Assembly: GCA_016844935.1 (NCBI GenBank)
Contig: JAERTK010000069.1
Span: forward strand, 1 to 64,000
From: Desulfobacteraceae bacterium
GTDB taxonomy: Bacteria > Desulfobacterota > DSM-4660 > Desulfatiglandales > Desulfatiglandaceae
Reading direction: 5' to 3'
Length of the DNA: 64,000 nt
The notes under the pieces are model-generated. The model was given only the letters and a program-made list of their open reading frames with translations, was not told the DNA's origin and did no database searches. This document shows, one piece after another, positions 34,086 to 43,698 of the stretch. Each line of letters starts with the position of its first letter. The first letter of the stretch is position 1. The position numbers were made by a program, and so were the translations under genes.

Positions 34086-34484
34086 TCAGCAATTAAACGC
34101 TTTAACAAAGAACTTGCGGGACCTGGGGCCGTCAAATTCACAATAGAAAATTTTCTGCCAGGTGCCCAGGACCAGACGGCCTCCCTCCACCAGGACCGTA
34201 ACCGAACTGCCCATAAGAGATGCCTTGATATGGCTGTCGGAATTGCCTTCCATGTGCCGGTAGCCGTCATGGGGTGGTACCAGTTGCCCCAGTTTCTTGA
34301 TGATATCCGAACAGACCGCCGGGTCAGCACCTTCATTGATGGTGACACCTGAGGTGGTGTGCGGGACGTAAACCACGCAAAGGCCGTCGGTGACGCCTGT
34401 TTTTTCGACTTCCTGGTGCACCAGGTGCGTGATGTCCACCATATCCACGTGGGCAGTGGTCCTTACGGAAACCGTAATGGGCAC
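34086..34484 (-). CDS. YjbQ/UPF0047 family protein
   Basis: A 132-residue protein of the compact UPF0047 (YjbQ) family. The conserved core is visible: HTTSGVTINEGAD near residue 47, HMEGNSDSHIKASLMGSS near 77, and GTWQKIFYCEFDGPRSRK near the C-terminus. Members have weak thiamin-phosphate synthase activity in vitro, but the physiological role is not settled. A single gene between phoB and pyrR on the same strand, with its own ribosome-binding site (AAGGAGA). Confidence 0.9.
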   Translation of the reverse strand: MPITVSVRTTAHVDMVDITHLVHQEVEKTGVTDGLCVVYVPHTTSGVTINEGADPAVCSDIIKKLGQLVPPHDGYRHMEGNSDSHIKASLMGSSVTVLVEGGRLVLGTWQKIFYCEFDGPRSRKFFVKAFNC

Positions 34485-34568
34485 GGGAATCTCCTTTCAA
34501 GGCCAGATGGCGCTGTTTCGGTAAATTACTTCAGGAAGGGCGGGATAAGGCACGGTGAAAAAAGTGGT

Positions 34569-35117
34569 TTATGCAGCCTTTTTCTTTTCGATGGCCACAT
34601 GATCCTCAAACCCCGCTTCTTCCAGATACACATTGATGGTTTGTTCCGTGGATGTGGTCCATGTGCCGCCCTTGTAATCCGGGGCAATGGGAAGTTCCCG
34701 ATTCTCCGCGCCCCGGTCTGCCAGGATGGCCAGTTCGATCTTTTTCGGGCGACCGTAGTCCATCAGGGCATCCATGGCTGCCCGAACGGTTCTCCCTGTG
34801 TAAAGCACATCATCCACCAGAATCAACAGTTTGTCGTCAACGGAAAAGGGTAATTCGGTTTTCCCGACGATGGGGATGGAGCTGATTCTTGTCCAGTCGT
34901 CCCGATAGAGAGTAATATCCAGAATACCCAAAGGGGGCGTCGGAACACCGGATTTGATCAGAGCCTTTCGGAGTCGTGCCGCCAGAAAAGCGCCGCAAGT
35001 CCGAATGCCGATCAGAGCAATTTCTATATTCGATCCGTGTCTCGCGATGATCTGATCTGCAATTTCCTGAATATGTTGAGTAATCTCTTTGCTATCCAGA
35101 ATAGTTCCTGCCTTCAT
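34569..35117 (-). CDS. pyrR: PyrR: pyrimidine regulator / uracil phosphoribosyltransferase
   Basis: A 182-residue type I phosphoribosyltransferase. The PRPP-binding motif is LILVDDVLYTGRTVRAAMDAL near residue 97, and IALIGIRTCGAFLA and LYRDDW are typical of PyrR. In Bacillus PyrR attenuates pyr mRNA; no pyr gene or anti-terminator is seen here, so the enzyme activity may be the main role. Confidence 0.92.
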   Translation of the reverse strand: MKAGTILDSKEITQHIQEIADQIIARHGSNIEIALIGIRTCGAFLAARLRKALIKSGVPTPPLGILDITLYRDDWTRISSIPIVGKTELPFSVDDKLLILVDDVLYTGRTVRAAMDALMDYGRPKKIELAILADRGAENRELPIAPDYKGGTWTTSTEQTINVYLEEAGFEDHVAIEKKKAA

Positions 35118-35321
35118 AACAGAACCCCATGAGCAGCGAAAAAAATTATAGCCACTATCATAGGTTCATGGGCATGTCAATAAAATTATTGGCCTTTCAG
35201 CGCGTTAAAGGAAAGGTGTGACAAATTTATCCCTATCCTGTACAAGGAAAGGCATCGGTGTTTCCTGACAACACATGCCGTTGGGCATAGCCCTTCACAA
35301 AATATAAGGAGAATCTTTTTA

Positions 35322-35678
35322 ATGGAAATAAGTCAGGCAATTATGGCCTTTTCCCAAAGTGAGAAGGTGAAATCCAATCTTATCTGTGTGTCCCAGTCCC
35401 TTGAATTGCTCGGAGGGCTCCCTTTTCCCGAAAATGAGGGGGCCCAGAAAGTAATCAGAATGAATATCGAGATGATGCGGCAGGAAATTCAGTTGGCAAG
35501 AAACCTTTCAGGAGATGATGCCTGGGATGAGATTGAAAAAAACATCGGGAAAGCCGTTGTCATGATCGATTCCGGTGTGGCCCCCGAATCCGTTGTTCAT
35601 CTTACCAAAGCCCTGAGTCAGGTGACAAGCATCGGACATCGGTCCATGACCGTTTTGAAAGAGAAGGGGCTGCTTTAG
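35322..35678 (+). CDS. Hypothetical helical protein
   Basis: A 118-residue soluble protein, mostly helical, with no signal peptide. It has AAGGAG directly upstream. The stop overlaps the stop of the convergent radical SAM gene by 4 bases. The segment NEGAQKVIRMNIEMMRQEIQLARNL and the final TSIGHRSMTVLKEKGLL are not from a family I can name. Conservation of codon use and a good ribosome-binding site support a real gene. Confidence 0.65.
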   Translation: MEISQAIMAFSQSEKVKSNLICVSQSLELLGGLPFPENEGAQKVIRMNIEMMRQEIQLARNLSGDDAWDEIEKNIGKAVVMIDSGVAPESVVHLTKALSQVTSIGHRSMTVLKEKGLL

Positions 35679-37033
35679 TTGTTTCGGTACTTTTCCCGAA
35701 CATGAGATGCCAGCCGTTTCAAACGGGGAATCTGGCTTTTCTTCTGGTTGTCCCAGCAGGGCAGTAGCGAGTTGTTGTGAAACAGGGGTTCCAGTGAAAG
35801 ATCGTGGGTTGAGCAGGCCACGGCTTTTTCCCAGAGCCGGGTGTGGGGAATAGGGGAGTATTCAGCAAGATAGGGGATGCTGCCGCAGCGATCCACATGA
35901 TGAATGGTTTCAGCGACGGCATCCGGGGGTTGCCCCGGCAATCCCATCATGATGTAAGCGCCTGTCTGCCTGGGGTCGAATCCGGCACTTCGCAGGTGAT
36001 CCATGGCATGGGCAAAATCACCTTTTGAGATCTTCTTGTCCAGGTCCCACCGGTTGCTGCCATCAGCGTCTTCCAGGCCCAGTCGAATGGTTTGGAAGCC
36101 GGTTTGATAAAAAAGCCGTGCCAGGGGTTTTGTGATTTCTTTTACGTGAATGGCATTGGGGGTGTGAAATCTCAGATGAAGATCGAGGCTGGCAATACGC
36201 TCAAGGAGCACCTCCGTGTGGGATTTTGATGACACCAGCAGGGCGTCGTCATAAAAAGCAAAATCCCGAATACCCCATTTCCCGTGCCAGAATAGGATTT
36301 CCGCCAAAGTTTCATGGGGATCTTTCTGGATGAACTCGGGAAAGAGGAAGTGGCTGGCGCAGTAATGGCATCGATAGGGGCACCCGGTGGAGGTCATAAG
36401 GCAGATGTAACGGATTTTGTTCAGCAGGTCAAAAGCCGGATAATCGGGCACGGTGGTATCAGGTGCTTCATTGGGGATGGAAATTCCGCAGCCCTCGAGG
36501 GTTTCGTATATGGCGGGGATGCCCTGGTTTGATTCCACCCGGTCCGCCCCGGAAAATTGAACGGCGTGGTCCCGGCACAGTCTGGCATATACGCCGCCTA
36601 AAATGATTGGAACCCCCGGGTGTATTTTTCTAGCCCGCCGGATCACCTCGAAAACTCCGGGATACCAGTAGGTCATAAGAGACGTCACCAGGATGGCCGA
36701 AGGGCTCTTGACCTTTCTCAGGTCGTCCTCGAAGACTTCCGGTAAAATCCCGTACCGGCTGTAAGGTCGGTCGAGCCCTTTAAGGGAAATGGGCTTCGGG
36801 ACGATTTCACGCCAGAATTTCCCGGTGCCGTATTGCCGCCTTTTGGGTGGCTTTAAAGATGAGCGTTCCACCATGGCGGGGTGATCCACATCCATACAGT
36901 CCAGGAGATGGACATCAAGCCCCCTTCGCCTGAGGTCCGTTGCCAGCATCAGAAGCCCCAGCGGTTTGCTCCAGAGATCATAGGCCGCAAAATCATAAAT
37001 CCAGGGGTTGATGAGAATCAGTGAAGGTTTCAT
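35675..37033 (-). CDS. B12-binding domain radical SAM protein
   Basis: A 452-residue enzyme. The N-terminal cobalamin-binding-like domain (1-165) includes SKPLGLLMLATDLRRRGLDVHLLDCMD. The radical SAM cluster motif is CPYRCHYC (near residue 220), followed by YDDALLVSS. MMGLPGQPPDAV near residue 370 is typical of the class. It is a relative of, but not a copy of, the enzyme at 1589. No substrate can be named. It is divergent from dtd. Confidence 0.85.
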   Translation of the reverse strand: MKPSLILINPWIYDFAAYDLWSKPLGLLMLATDLRRRGLDVHLLDCMDVDHPAMVERSSLKPPKRRQYGTGKFWREIVPKPISLKGLDRPYSRYGILPEVFEDDLRKVKSPSAILVTSLMTYWYPGVFEVIRRARKIHPGVPIILGGVYARLCRDHAVQFSGADRVESNQGIPAIYETLEGCGISIPNEAPDTTVPDYPAFDLLNKIRYICLMTSTGCPYRCHYCASHFLFPEFIQKDPHETLAEILFWHGKWGIRDFAFYDDALLVSSKSHTEVLLERIASLDLHLRFHTPNAIHVKEITKPLARLFYQTGFQTIRLGLEDADGSNRWDLDKKISKGDFAHAMDHLRSAGFDPRQTGAYIMMGLPGQPPDAVAETIHHVDRCGSIPYLAEYSPIPHTRLWEKAVACSTHDLSLEPLFHNNSLLPCWDNQKKSQIPRLKRLASHVREKYRNN

Positions 37034-37085
37034 GGAGGATCGTGAGCCAATCTAAAAAAAACGTTTTCCAAGGAGAATGGAGCCC

Positions 37086-37535
37086 ATGAGAGCTGTGGTG
37101 CAGAGGGTAAAGGAGTCCAGGGTAGAAGTCAAGGAACGGGTGGTGGGGCGCATCGGCCCGGGGCTACTGGTCCTGCTGGGCGTTGGGCAGGGTGACACTA
37201 CGAAGGATTGTGAATATCTTGCCAACAAGATTGCCCACTTGAGAATTTTTTCCGATGAAAAGGGTTTCATGAATTTTTCGCTTCTGGATACAAAGGGAGC
37301 CGCTTTGGTGGTATCCCAGTTTACCCTGTGGGGGGATTGCCGAAAAGGCCGTAGACCTTCATTTGTGAAGGCCGCGCCCCCGGAAACAGCCAGAACACTT
37401 TACGAACATTTTGTGGAATTGCTCAAGAAAACGGGACTTCCCGTTGCCACGGGAAGGTTTCAGGAGATGATGGACGTTCATCTGATCAATGACGGCCCCG
37501 TAACCCTGATGCTGGACAGCGCCAGGGTTTTTTAG
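37086..37535 (+). CDS. dtd: D-aminoacyl-tRNA deacylase
   Basis: A 149-residue protein, the usual size of Dtd. The motif SQFTLWGD (family SQFTLxxD) near residue 78 and the Gly-Pro cis motif [11 protein letters not shown] at the end form the chiral-selective active site. It removes D-amino acids (and Gly) from tRNA. The start at 37086 follows AAGGAG; the ATG at 37077 lies in that site. Confidence 0.95.
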   Translation: MRAVVQRVKESRVEVKERVVGRIGPGLLVLLGVGQGDTTKDCEYLANKIAHLRIFSDEKGFMNFSLLDTKGAALVVSQFTLWGDCRKGRRPSFVKAAPPETARTLYEHFVELLKKTGLPVATGRFQEMMDVHLINDGPVTLMLDSARVF

Positions 37536-37539
37536 TCGC

Positions 37540-37686
37540 TCAATCCAGGTCCAGTTCCTTCTCAAGAATGGCAATCTGCTTTTCGATCTCCGCACGTTCT
37601 TTGGTGTTGATGGGCGCGGTTTTTAAGCGCAGTTTCAAACCCAAAAGCGCCATGCTTTTTCGATGTTCCTGGCAATTGACTTTCAT
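37540..37686 (-). CDS. Small hypothetical protein downstream of the RecA-like ATPase gene
   Basis: A 48-residue ORF starting ATG at 37686 (MKVNCQEHRKSMALLGLKL and onward), ending with a charged helix KQIAILEKELDLD. It has no good ribosome-binding site but fills the gap between the ATPase gene and dtd on the strand of the fusA operon, and its sequence is protein-like: a Cys-x-x-His pair followed by amphipathic helices. The stop lies 4 bases from the convergent dtd stop. Confidence 0.45.
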   Translation of the reverse strand: MKVNCQEHRKSMALLGLKLRLKTAPINTKERAEIEKQIAILEKELDLD

Positions 37687-37727
37687 TTTATCTGGCGGGC
37701 ACACGGGTCCGCCCCACCCTCTGGTTT

Positions 37728-38423
37728 TTAATCCAACGCCAGAAAAGTATTGGGGTCCAGTCTGACATTGATATTCGGATCCCCGGGTTTGTCATGGTCT
37801 TTGAGCAACCGCAGAAAGACACCCGACGGCTCGGGGACCAACTGGATGATGATGCTCAGCAGATCGTCAACGGTGGCACAGGGATGGGGTATACCCCGTT
37901 CGTTGGTTTCGGTAATGTGGCGATGGCTCAAGGCCGAAAACCATATCTCAGCCCCGAAAGCCCGTCCCGTATTTCTGAGACCCTCAATGGTGTCCCTTCC
38001 CGCTTTTTCAAAATCAAGGCCGTCAACAATGAGGGTGTTGGGCCTGAAGTCGAGACGTTCGGCCAGGTTCTTCAGGTTGGCCTCGAGACGGTCCAGGTCA
38101 AAGCTCTGATTCAGGTACGCCAGTATCATGCGGTTGCGATCAATGCGCATGCGGTATTCGTCATCGTCTGAGAGGTTCAAGGCTTTTAGCAGGTCATTGT
38201 AAATGACATTATAGTAGGCGCTGACCTTTTCCGGACCCTCCTCAAGGGAAACATGGATCAGCTTTTCTCCCCGAAAGATCCTGTCCAGCGCGATATGAAT
38301 CAGACAGGCGGTTTTGCCGACACCTGCTCGCGCAATCAAAACCCCCAGGTTCCCAGGGCCCAAGCCCCGGCGTGACGATTGCTCAAGAATTTTCAGCGGG
38401 CTGACGGATATAAAATCTTTCAC
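37728..38423 (-). CDS. RecA/KaiC-like P-loop ATPase
   Basis: A 231-residue ATPase. Walker A is ARAGVGKTA near residue 31; Walker B is the hydrophobic run [11 protein letters not shown] near residue 130. The [11 protein letters not shown] segment after the second strand is typical of KaiC/DnaB-type RecA-fold proteins. The gene overlaps the end of fusA by 4 bases and is therefore co-translated with it, a pairing I cannot explain. No DNA-binding domain is visible. Confidence 0.75.
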   Translation of the reverse strand: MKDFISVSPLKILEQSSRRGLGPGNLGVLIARAGVGKTACLIHIALDRIFRGEKLIHVSLEEGPEKVSAYYNVIYNDLLKALNLSDDDEYRMRIDRNRMILAYLNQSFDLDRLEANLKNLAERLDFRPNTLIVDGLDFEKAGRDTIEGLRNTGRAFGAEIWFSALSHRHITETNERGIPHPCATVDDLLSIIIQLVPEPSGVFLRLLKDHDKPGDPNINVRLDPNTFLALD

Positions 38424-40510
38424 GATTTCCCACCTCCTTTTGTATTTTTCTTTTCATTGGATATGAGTTCTTCTGAAAGGGATTCGGGAAGCTTGGCGTA
38501 TTTGGAAAATTCCATGGTGAACTCGGCTTTTCCCTGGGTCAGGGACCGAAGCGCTGTGGCGTAGCCGAACATTTCAGCCAGGGGGACTTCCGCTTCTATG
38601 GTGGAGTCAGCGCCGTCTTCCGTGTTACTGATAATCATCCCCCGCCGCTGGTTGATGGAACCCATGACATTCCCCTGGAACTCGGAAGGGCCTTCCACGG
38701 ATACCTTCATGATGGGCTCCAGCACCACCGGTTTTGCTTTCATGTAAGCCTGCCTGAAAGCGCCCTTGGCGGCCTGGGTAAAAGCCATTTCAGAGGAGTC
38801 TACACTGTGGCTCTTGCCGTCATTGACGGTAACTCTCATCCCCAACACCGGAAAACCGATGAGTTTTCCTTTGGTCAGGCAGGATTGTAGCCCCTTGTCC
38901 ACGGCGGGGATGTATTCGGTGGGGATGGCCCCGCCCTTGATGGCGTTTACAAATTCGTATTCACCGTTTTCGGAAGGTTCCATAAAACCGGCCACCCTTC
39001 CGAACTGTCCTGAACCACCCGTCTGTTTCTTGTGGATATAATCAAAGGGCGCCTGGCATGTAATGGCTTCCCGATAGGCCACCTGGGGAACGCCGGTTTC
39101 TACGCTGGCGCTAAATTCCCGCTTCATCCTTTCCACGTAGACCTCCAGATGAAGTTCCCCCATTCCGGAGATAATGGTTTCACCCGATTCAGAATCCACA
39201 TGGGAGCGAAAGGTGGGGTCTTCCCTTGTGAAACGTCCCAGGGCCTTGCTCATGTTGTTCTGGCTCTTGTTGTCCTCAGGGGTGATGGTGAGCGATATGA
39301 CCGGTTCCGGTACAAACATGGAGCTCATGCTGACGTTCATTTTGCCGTCGGTAAAGGTATCTCCGCTTGAGCAGTCAACCCCGAACAGGGCCACGATATC
39401 GCCGGCCTGGGCGAAAGTGAGATCCTCCATCTGGTCCGCATGCATCCGGACCAGACGACCCACCTTGATTTTCCTGCCGGTTCGGGTAATGATCAGATCA
39501 TCCCCTTTTTTGATGGCGCCCTGATAGACCCTGATATACGTCAACTGACCGTACGGCGTCACCTCCAGCTTAAAGGCAATGGCGACAGTCGGCTTTTCCG
39601 GATCGGCTTCAAGGGTGATTTCTTCCTCGTCCCGGTCGAGATCCAGGGCCGTATTGGGGGTTTCCGCAGGGTCGGGAAGATACCGGTTGATGCCGTCCAG
39701 TACCAATTGAACGCCGATATTCTTATAAGCACTTCCCAGGAACACCGGGGTCAGCAGTCGGGAGATGGTTCCCACCCGTACGGCGTCAAAAATCAGCTCT
39801 TCAGTGACCGCTTCTTCAAAAATGGCCTCCATCAGGTCGTCCGAAAACATGGATGCGGCATCCAGCAACTCTTCCCTTCGGGCCAGCGCTTCCTCCATGA
39901 GATGATCCGGAATGTCGTCTTCCCTGATATTTTCACCGTTCGAACCTTCAAAATAGAGGGCCTTCATGGAAGCGAGATCCACCACGCCTTCGAAATGGGA
40001 TTCCAGCCCGATGGGGATCTGCATCAAAACAGCATTCTGGCTCAGTTTCTCGCGAAGCTGGCCCACAACCTTATAGGGGTCTGCCCCGGATCGGTCACAC
40101 TTGTTGATAAAAGCGATTCGGGGCACCTCGTATCGTTTCATCTGCCGGTCCACGGTGATGGATTGGGACTGGACTCCACCCACGGAGCAGAGGATCAGGA
40201 TGGCGCCGTCCATGACCCTTAGAGCCCGCTCCACCTCGATGGTGAAATCCACATGCCCGGGGGTATCGATGATGTTAATTTTATGCCCCTGCCATTCACA
40301 ATGGGTGGCGGCGGACGCGATGGTGATGCCCCGCTCCCGTTCCAGTTCCATGGAGTCCATGGTGGCACCCACGCCGTCTTTCCCTTTGACTTCATGTATG
40401 GCAAAGATGCGGTTGGTATAAAACAGAATTCTTTCGGTCAGGGTGGTTTTACCTGAATCAATGTGGGCGCTGATGCCGATGTTCCTTAAATTACTGATCT
40501 CATTATTCAT
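38420..40510 (-). CDS. fusA: Elongation factor G, mitochondrial EF-G1-like type
   Basis: A 696-residue translational GTPase. G1 is [10 protein letters not shown]2 is in ERERGITI, G3 is DTPGHVDF and G4 is NKCD. Domains II-V follow in normal length. The stretch [20 protein letters not shown], with HEVKGKDG, and the [18 protein letters not shown] loop are characteristic of mitochondrial EF-G1 and of the spd type found in spirochaetes, planctomycetes and deltaproteobacteria, which performs translocation. The gene is not in a str (rpsL-rpsG-tuf) operon. The start at 40510 follows GAGG; 40522 is an alternative upstream ATG. Confidence 0.93.
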   Translation of the reverse strand: MNNEISNLRNIGISAHIDSGKTTLTERILFYTNRIFAIHEVKGKDGVGATMDSMELERERGITIASAATHCEWQGHKINIIDTPGHVDFTIEVERALRVMDGAILILCSVGGVQSQSITVDRQMKRYEVPRIAFINKCDRSGADPYKVVGQLREKLSQNAVLMQIPIGLESHFEGVVDLASMKALYFEGSNGENIREDDIPDHLMEEALARREELLDAASMFSDDLMEAIFEEAVTEELIFDAVRVGTISRLLTPVFLGSAYKNIGVQLVLDGINRYLPDPAETPNTALDLDRDEEEITLEADPEKPTVAIAFKLEVTPYGQLTYIRVYQGAIKKGDDLIITRTGRKIKVGRLVRMHADQMEDLTFAQAGDIVALFGVDCSSGDTFTDGKMNVSMSSMFVPEPVISLTITPEDNKSQNNMSKALGRFTREDPTFRSHVDSESGETIISGMGELHLEVYVERMKREFSASVETGVPQVAYREAITCQAPFDYIHKKQTGGSGQFGRVAGFMEPSENGEYEFVNAIKGGAIPTEYIPAVDKGLQSCLTKGKLIGFPVLGMRVTVNDGKSHSVDSSEMAFTQAAKGAFRQAYMKAKPVVLEPIMKVSVEGPSEFQGNVMGSINQRRGMIISNTEDGADSTIEAEVPLAEMFGYATALRSLTQGKAEFTMEFSKYAKLPESLSEELISNEKKNTKGGGKS

Positions 40511-40547
40511 GAGAAACCTCAATTTGCTTTCTGTTTAATGTTCCGAC

Positions 40548-40578
40548 AAAAAAAGAGGATCTGCTCCCGCAGACCCTC
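40548..40578 (-). terminator. Terminator of the fadNAE operon
   Basis: On the minus strand a 10-bp stem (GAGGGTCTGC / GCAGATCCTC, one mismatch) with a GGGA loop is followed by seven T. It lies 30 bases after the acyl-CoA dehydrogenase stop. Confidence 0.85.
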
Positions 40579-40607
40579 TTTTCCGTGTCATATTCTGGTT
40601 TGAAAGT

Positions 40608-42392
40608 TTAAAAGGGATAAGCCTCCAGATCGATGATCCGGTCTGCAATCTCCCTTTTCAAACTCACGGCGTCGATGGGTTGGTAACGGGCCAGTTTCTT
40701 GATGCCTGCCAGCTGTGTTCGGAGCATGTCGCCCTCTTCAACATAGGCAATAATCTGTTTGGCCCAGCTTTCAATTTTGGGAATCGCTTCGTCTACATAC
40801 ACTTTGACGGCATCGATTTGATATTTTGCCTTTTCTTCTCCCTCTTTGTCAATCATCTTGAGAGTTCTTAAAAGACCGCTTTCCATGGCAAATATCTCAA
40901 TAATGATATCGGCCACCTTGCCGAGCACTTCCTGCTCTCTGGCCAGGTTCTGCTGGAATTTCATTGCGGCGCCGCCGGCCACCATCAGCGCGATCTTTTT
41001 GGCCATTCTAATCATGTGTTCCTGAAGTGCAAGGGGGGTATCGTCTAATTGTACGGAAAGGGGCGAATAGCCCATGAGGAAGTCCGCAATGCCTTGCGCT
41101 TCCTGCAAAAGATTTAAACGCCCTTTCATGGCCCGCTGCAACAAGGTGCCGGGGATCAGCATACGGTTGATTTCGTTGGTGCCTTCCCAGATGCGGTTGA
41201 TTCGGGAATCCCGGTAATAGCGCTCTGCGGGGTATTCCGCGCAAAAGCCGTACCCGCCGAGGATCTGAACATATTCGTCCACACAGAAATCAAGGGTTTC
41301 AGAACCGTAAACCTTGGCGATGGAGCATTCCGCCGCGTACTCTTCGATGGCCTTGGCATTTTCTTCGCCGCTTTTCTTGGCTTCTGCACTCAGGGTACCC
41401 AGTTTATCATCAAACATGCCGGCCAGGCGGTACATGACGCTGTCACTCATATAGCCCTTTACCGCCATGTCGGTCAGTTTGGTTTTGATGAGACCGAAAC
41501 TGCTGATGGGGACTTTAAACTGAATGCGGCCGTTGGCGTATTTGACAGCTTCAGATACGCAGCCTTTGCAACCGCCCACGGAGGCAGCGCCAAGTTTCCA
41601 ACGCCCGATGTTAAGGATGTTAAAGGCGATTTTGTGGCCTTTGCCGATTTCAAAAAGGACGTTTTCCACCGGAACTTCCGCGTCTTCCAGGATCACGGGG
41701 CGTGTTGAGGAGCCATGGGCCCCCATCTTCTTTTCTTCCTTGCCCGTTGAGACGCCCTTGAAATCCTTTTCGACTATAAAACCGGTGAACTGCTCTCCAT
41801 CCACTTTGGCATAGACTATAAAACTGCTGGCCCATCCGGCATTGGTGATGAACATCTTTTCGCCGTTGATAATATAGTTTTTCCCATCTTCCGAGAGGAC
41901 AGCCTTGGTTTTGGCGTTAAGGGCATCCGACCCTGCTCCCGGTTCCGTCAGACAGTAGGCGCCGCACCACTCGCCGGATGCCAGTTTGGGCAGGTATTTC
42001 TGTTTCTGTTCTTCGTTCCCGAAATAGACGATGGGTAAGCTGCCGATTCCCGAGTGGGCGCCATAGACCACGGCAAAAGAACCAGCCGTTCCCAATGCCT
42101 CGGTGACCACCGTGGTGCTCACCTTATCAAGGCCCATACCGCCGTATTCCTCCGGGATATCCGTTCCCAGAAGACCCAGTTCACCTGCTTTTGCCAGAAG
42201 GGAAAGGGTCAGATCCTTATTCTTTTCTTCCAGTTGATCATCGATGGGCCTGATCTCTTTTTCCACGAAATCTTTGGCCATATCCATGATCATGCCATGT
42301 TCATCACTGAAATCTTCAGGGGTAAATACTTCTTCGGGGGTTGCGTCCGTAATCAGGAATTCTCCGCCGACAAAAATCTTTTTTTCGGCCAT
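40608..42392 (-). CDS. fadE: Acyl-CoA dehydrogenase, long-chain type
   Basis: A 594-residue flavoenzyme, about 200 residues longer than short-chain family members because of a C-terminal helical extension (about 430-590), as in VLCAD/ACAD9 and Bacillus FadE. The FAD/substrate motifs CLTEPGAGSDA and KMFITNAGWA are present. The catalytic Glu is probably that in RIWEGTNEINR (near residue 413). It performs the first oxidation of beta-oxidation. Third gene after fadN and fadA, followed by a terminator. Confidence 0.92.
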   Translation of the reverse strand: MAEKKIFVGGEFLITDATPEEVFTPEDFSDEHGMIMDMAKDFVEKEIRPIDDQLEEKNKDLTLSLLAKAGELGLLGTDIPEEYGGMGLDKVSTTVVTEALGTAGSFAVVYGAHSGIGSLPIVYFGNEEQKQKYLPKLASGEWCGAYCLTEPGAGSDALNAKTKAVLSEDGKNYIINGEKMFITNAGWASSFIVYAKVDGEQFTGFIVEKDFKGVSTGKEEKKMGAHGSSTRPVILEDAEVPVENVLFEIGKGHKIAFNILNIGRWKLGAASVGGCKGCVSEAVKYANGRIQFKVPISSFGLIKTKLTDMAVKGYMSDSVMYRLAGMFDDKLGTLSAEAKKSGEENAKAIEEYAAECSIAKVYGSETLDFCVDEYVQILGGYGFCAEYPAERYYRDSRINRIWEGTNEINRMLIPGTLLQRAMKGRLNLLQEAQGIADFLMGYSPLSVQLDDTPLALQEHMIRMAKKIALMVAGGAAMKFQQNLAREQEVLGKVADIIIEIFAMESGLLRTLKMIDKEGEEKAKYQIDAVKVYVDEAIPKIESWAKQIIAYVEEGDMLRTQLAGIKKLARYQPIDAVSLKREIADRIIDLEAYPF

Positions 42393-42435
42393 TATTTTGC
42401 TCCTTTCGCTACTGTGTGATCGTTAAACATTCGAT

Positions 42436-43623
42436 TTAATAATCTTCCACCTCAAAGAGGCCGGCTGCGCCCATGCCGAATCCGATACACATGGACACCA
42501 ACCCCCATCGGGCTTTTCGTTCCTGCATTTCATAGATCAGCTGGGTGGTCAGTTTGGCTCCCGTACATCCCAAAGGGTGACCCAGGGCAATGGCGCCGCC
42601 GTTGACGTTGGTGATATCTTCGTTAATGCCCAGCTCGTTGATGCAGTAGATAGCCTGGGCCGCAAAGGCTTCGTTCAATTCGATTAAGTCAATCTGGCCC
42701 ATCTCCATGCCGGCCAGTTTGAGTGCCCTAGGAATGGCGACCGCAGGACCGACCCCCATGACTTCGGGTTCACATCCTTCCACCGCATGGTACCGGAAAG
42801 TGGCCATGGGTTTCAGCCCCAACTCTTTGGCCTTTTCCTTGCTCATAAGCAAAACTGCCGCCGCCGCATCGCTGGTTTGGGAGGAATTTCCGGCGGTGAC
42901 ACTTCCACCCGGTTTGAAGGCCGCGGGAATTTTGCTGATGCTCTCCTTTGTTGTTCCGAAGCGCACCCCTTCATCCTGGTCAAAGATCGTCTCTTCAAAT
43001 TCAAACCTGCCATTGGGCAATTGTTTCTGGTTTCTGATCTTTACGGGTACGATCTGACTTTTGAAACGCCCTTCCTTAACGGCTTGTTCAGCCTTTTGCT
43101 GGCTCTTGGCGCCAAATTCATCCTGCTCGTCCCGACCGATATTAAACCGTTCCGCCACATTCTCAGCGGTCAGCCCCATGCCGGTAAAGGCTTCCGGTCG
43201 CATATCCACCAGGGCCGGATTGGGATACATCATGCTGCCTCCCATGGGGATCTGGCTCATGCTCTCAACACCGCCGGCAACCACCACATCGGCAAAACCA
43301 CACATGATTTTTTCGGCGGCAATGGCGATGGCCTGAAGCCCGGAAGAGCAGAACCGGTTAACGGTCATGCCGGGTATGCGGTCCGGCCACCCCATGCTCA
43401 TTACCAGGACCCGGCCCAGGTTCAATCCCTGGACGGCTTCAGGGAATGTACATCCAATGACCACATCGTCAATTACCTTTGGGTCCAGGTCACCCGCCCG
43501 TTTCATTAAATCTCCCAGTACAGCGCACCCCATCGCTTCAGGACGGGTGTGCTTTAATGTTCCTCGAGGGGCCTTTCCCGCTGCCGTCCTGCAGGCGGCA
43601 ACCACTACGGCTTCTTTCATCAT
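42436..43623 (-). CDS. fadA: Acetyl-CoA acyltransferase (3-ketoacyl-CoA thiolase)
   Basis: A 395-residue thiolase. The acyl-accepting Cys is in NRFCSSGLQ (near residue 92); the base His is in [11 protein letters not shown] and the second Cys in [12 protein letters not shown], so the triad is complete. It cleaves 3-ketoacyl-CoA in the last step of beta-oxidation. The start at 43623 (or the adjacent ATG at 43620) follows GGAGG. It is 75 bases after fadN and 43 before fadE. Confidence 0.93.
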   Translation of the reverse strand: MMKEAVVVAACRTAAGKAPRGTLKHTRPEAMGCAVLGDLMKRAGDLDPKVIDDVVIGCTFPEAVQGLNLGRVLVMSMGWPDRIPGMTVNRFCSSGLQAIAIAAEKIMCGFADVVVAGGVESMSQIPMGGSMMYPNPALVDMRPEAFTGMGLTAENVAERFNIGRDEQDEFGAKSQQKAEQAVKEGRFKSQIVPVKIRNQKQLPNGRFEFEETIFDQDEGVRFGTTKESISKIPAAFKPGGSVTAGNSSQTSDAAAAVLLMSKEKAKELGLKPMATFRYHAVEGCEPEVMGVGPAVAIPRALKLAGMEMGQIDLIELNEAFAAQAIYCINELGINEDITNVNGGAIALGHPLGCTGAKLTTQLIYEMQERKARWGLVSMCIGFGMGAAGLFEVEDY

Positions 43624-43698
43624 ATTTTCCTCCCCTGTCATTGATCCGTTATCAGCTGTTAAATATCGCTTGTTTGATTAAGGTTTCAACCGCAGTAT

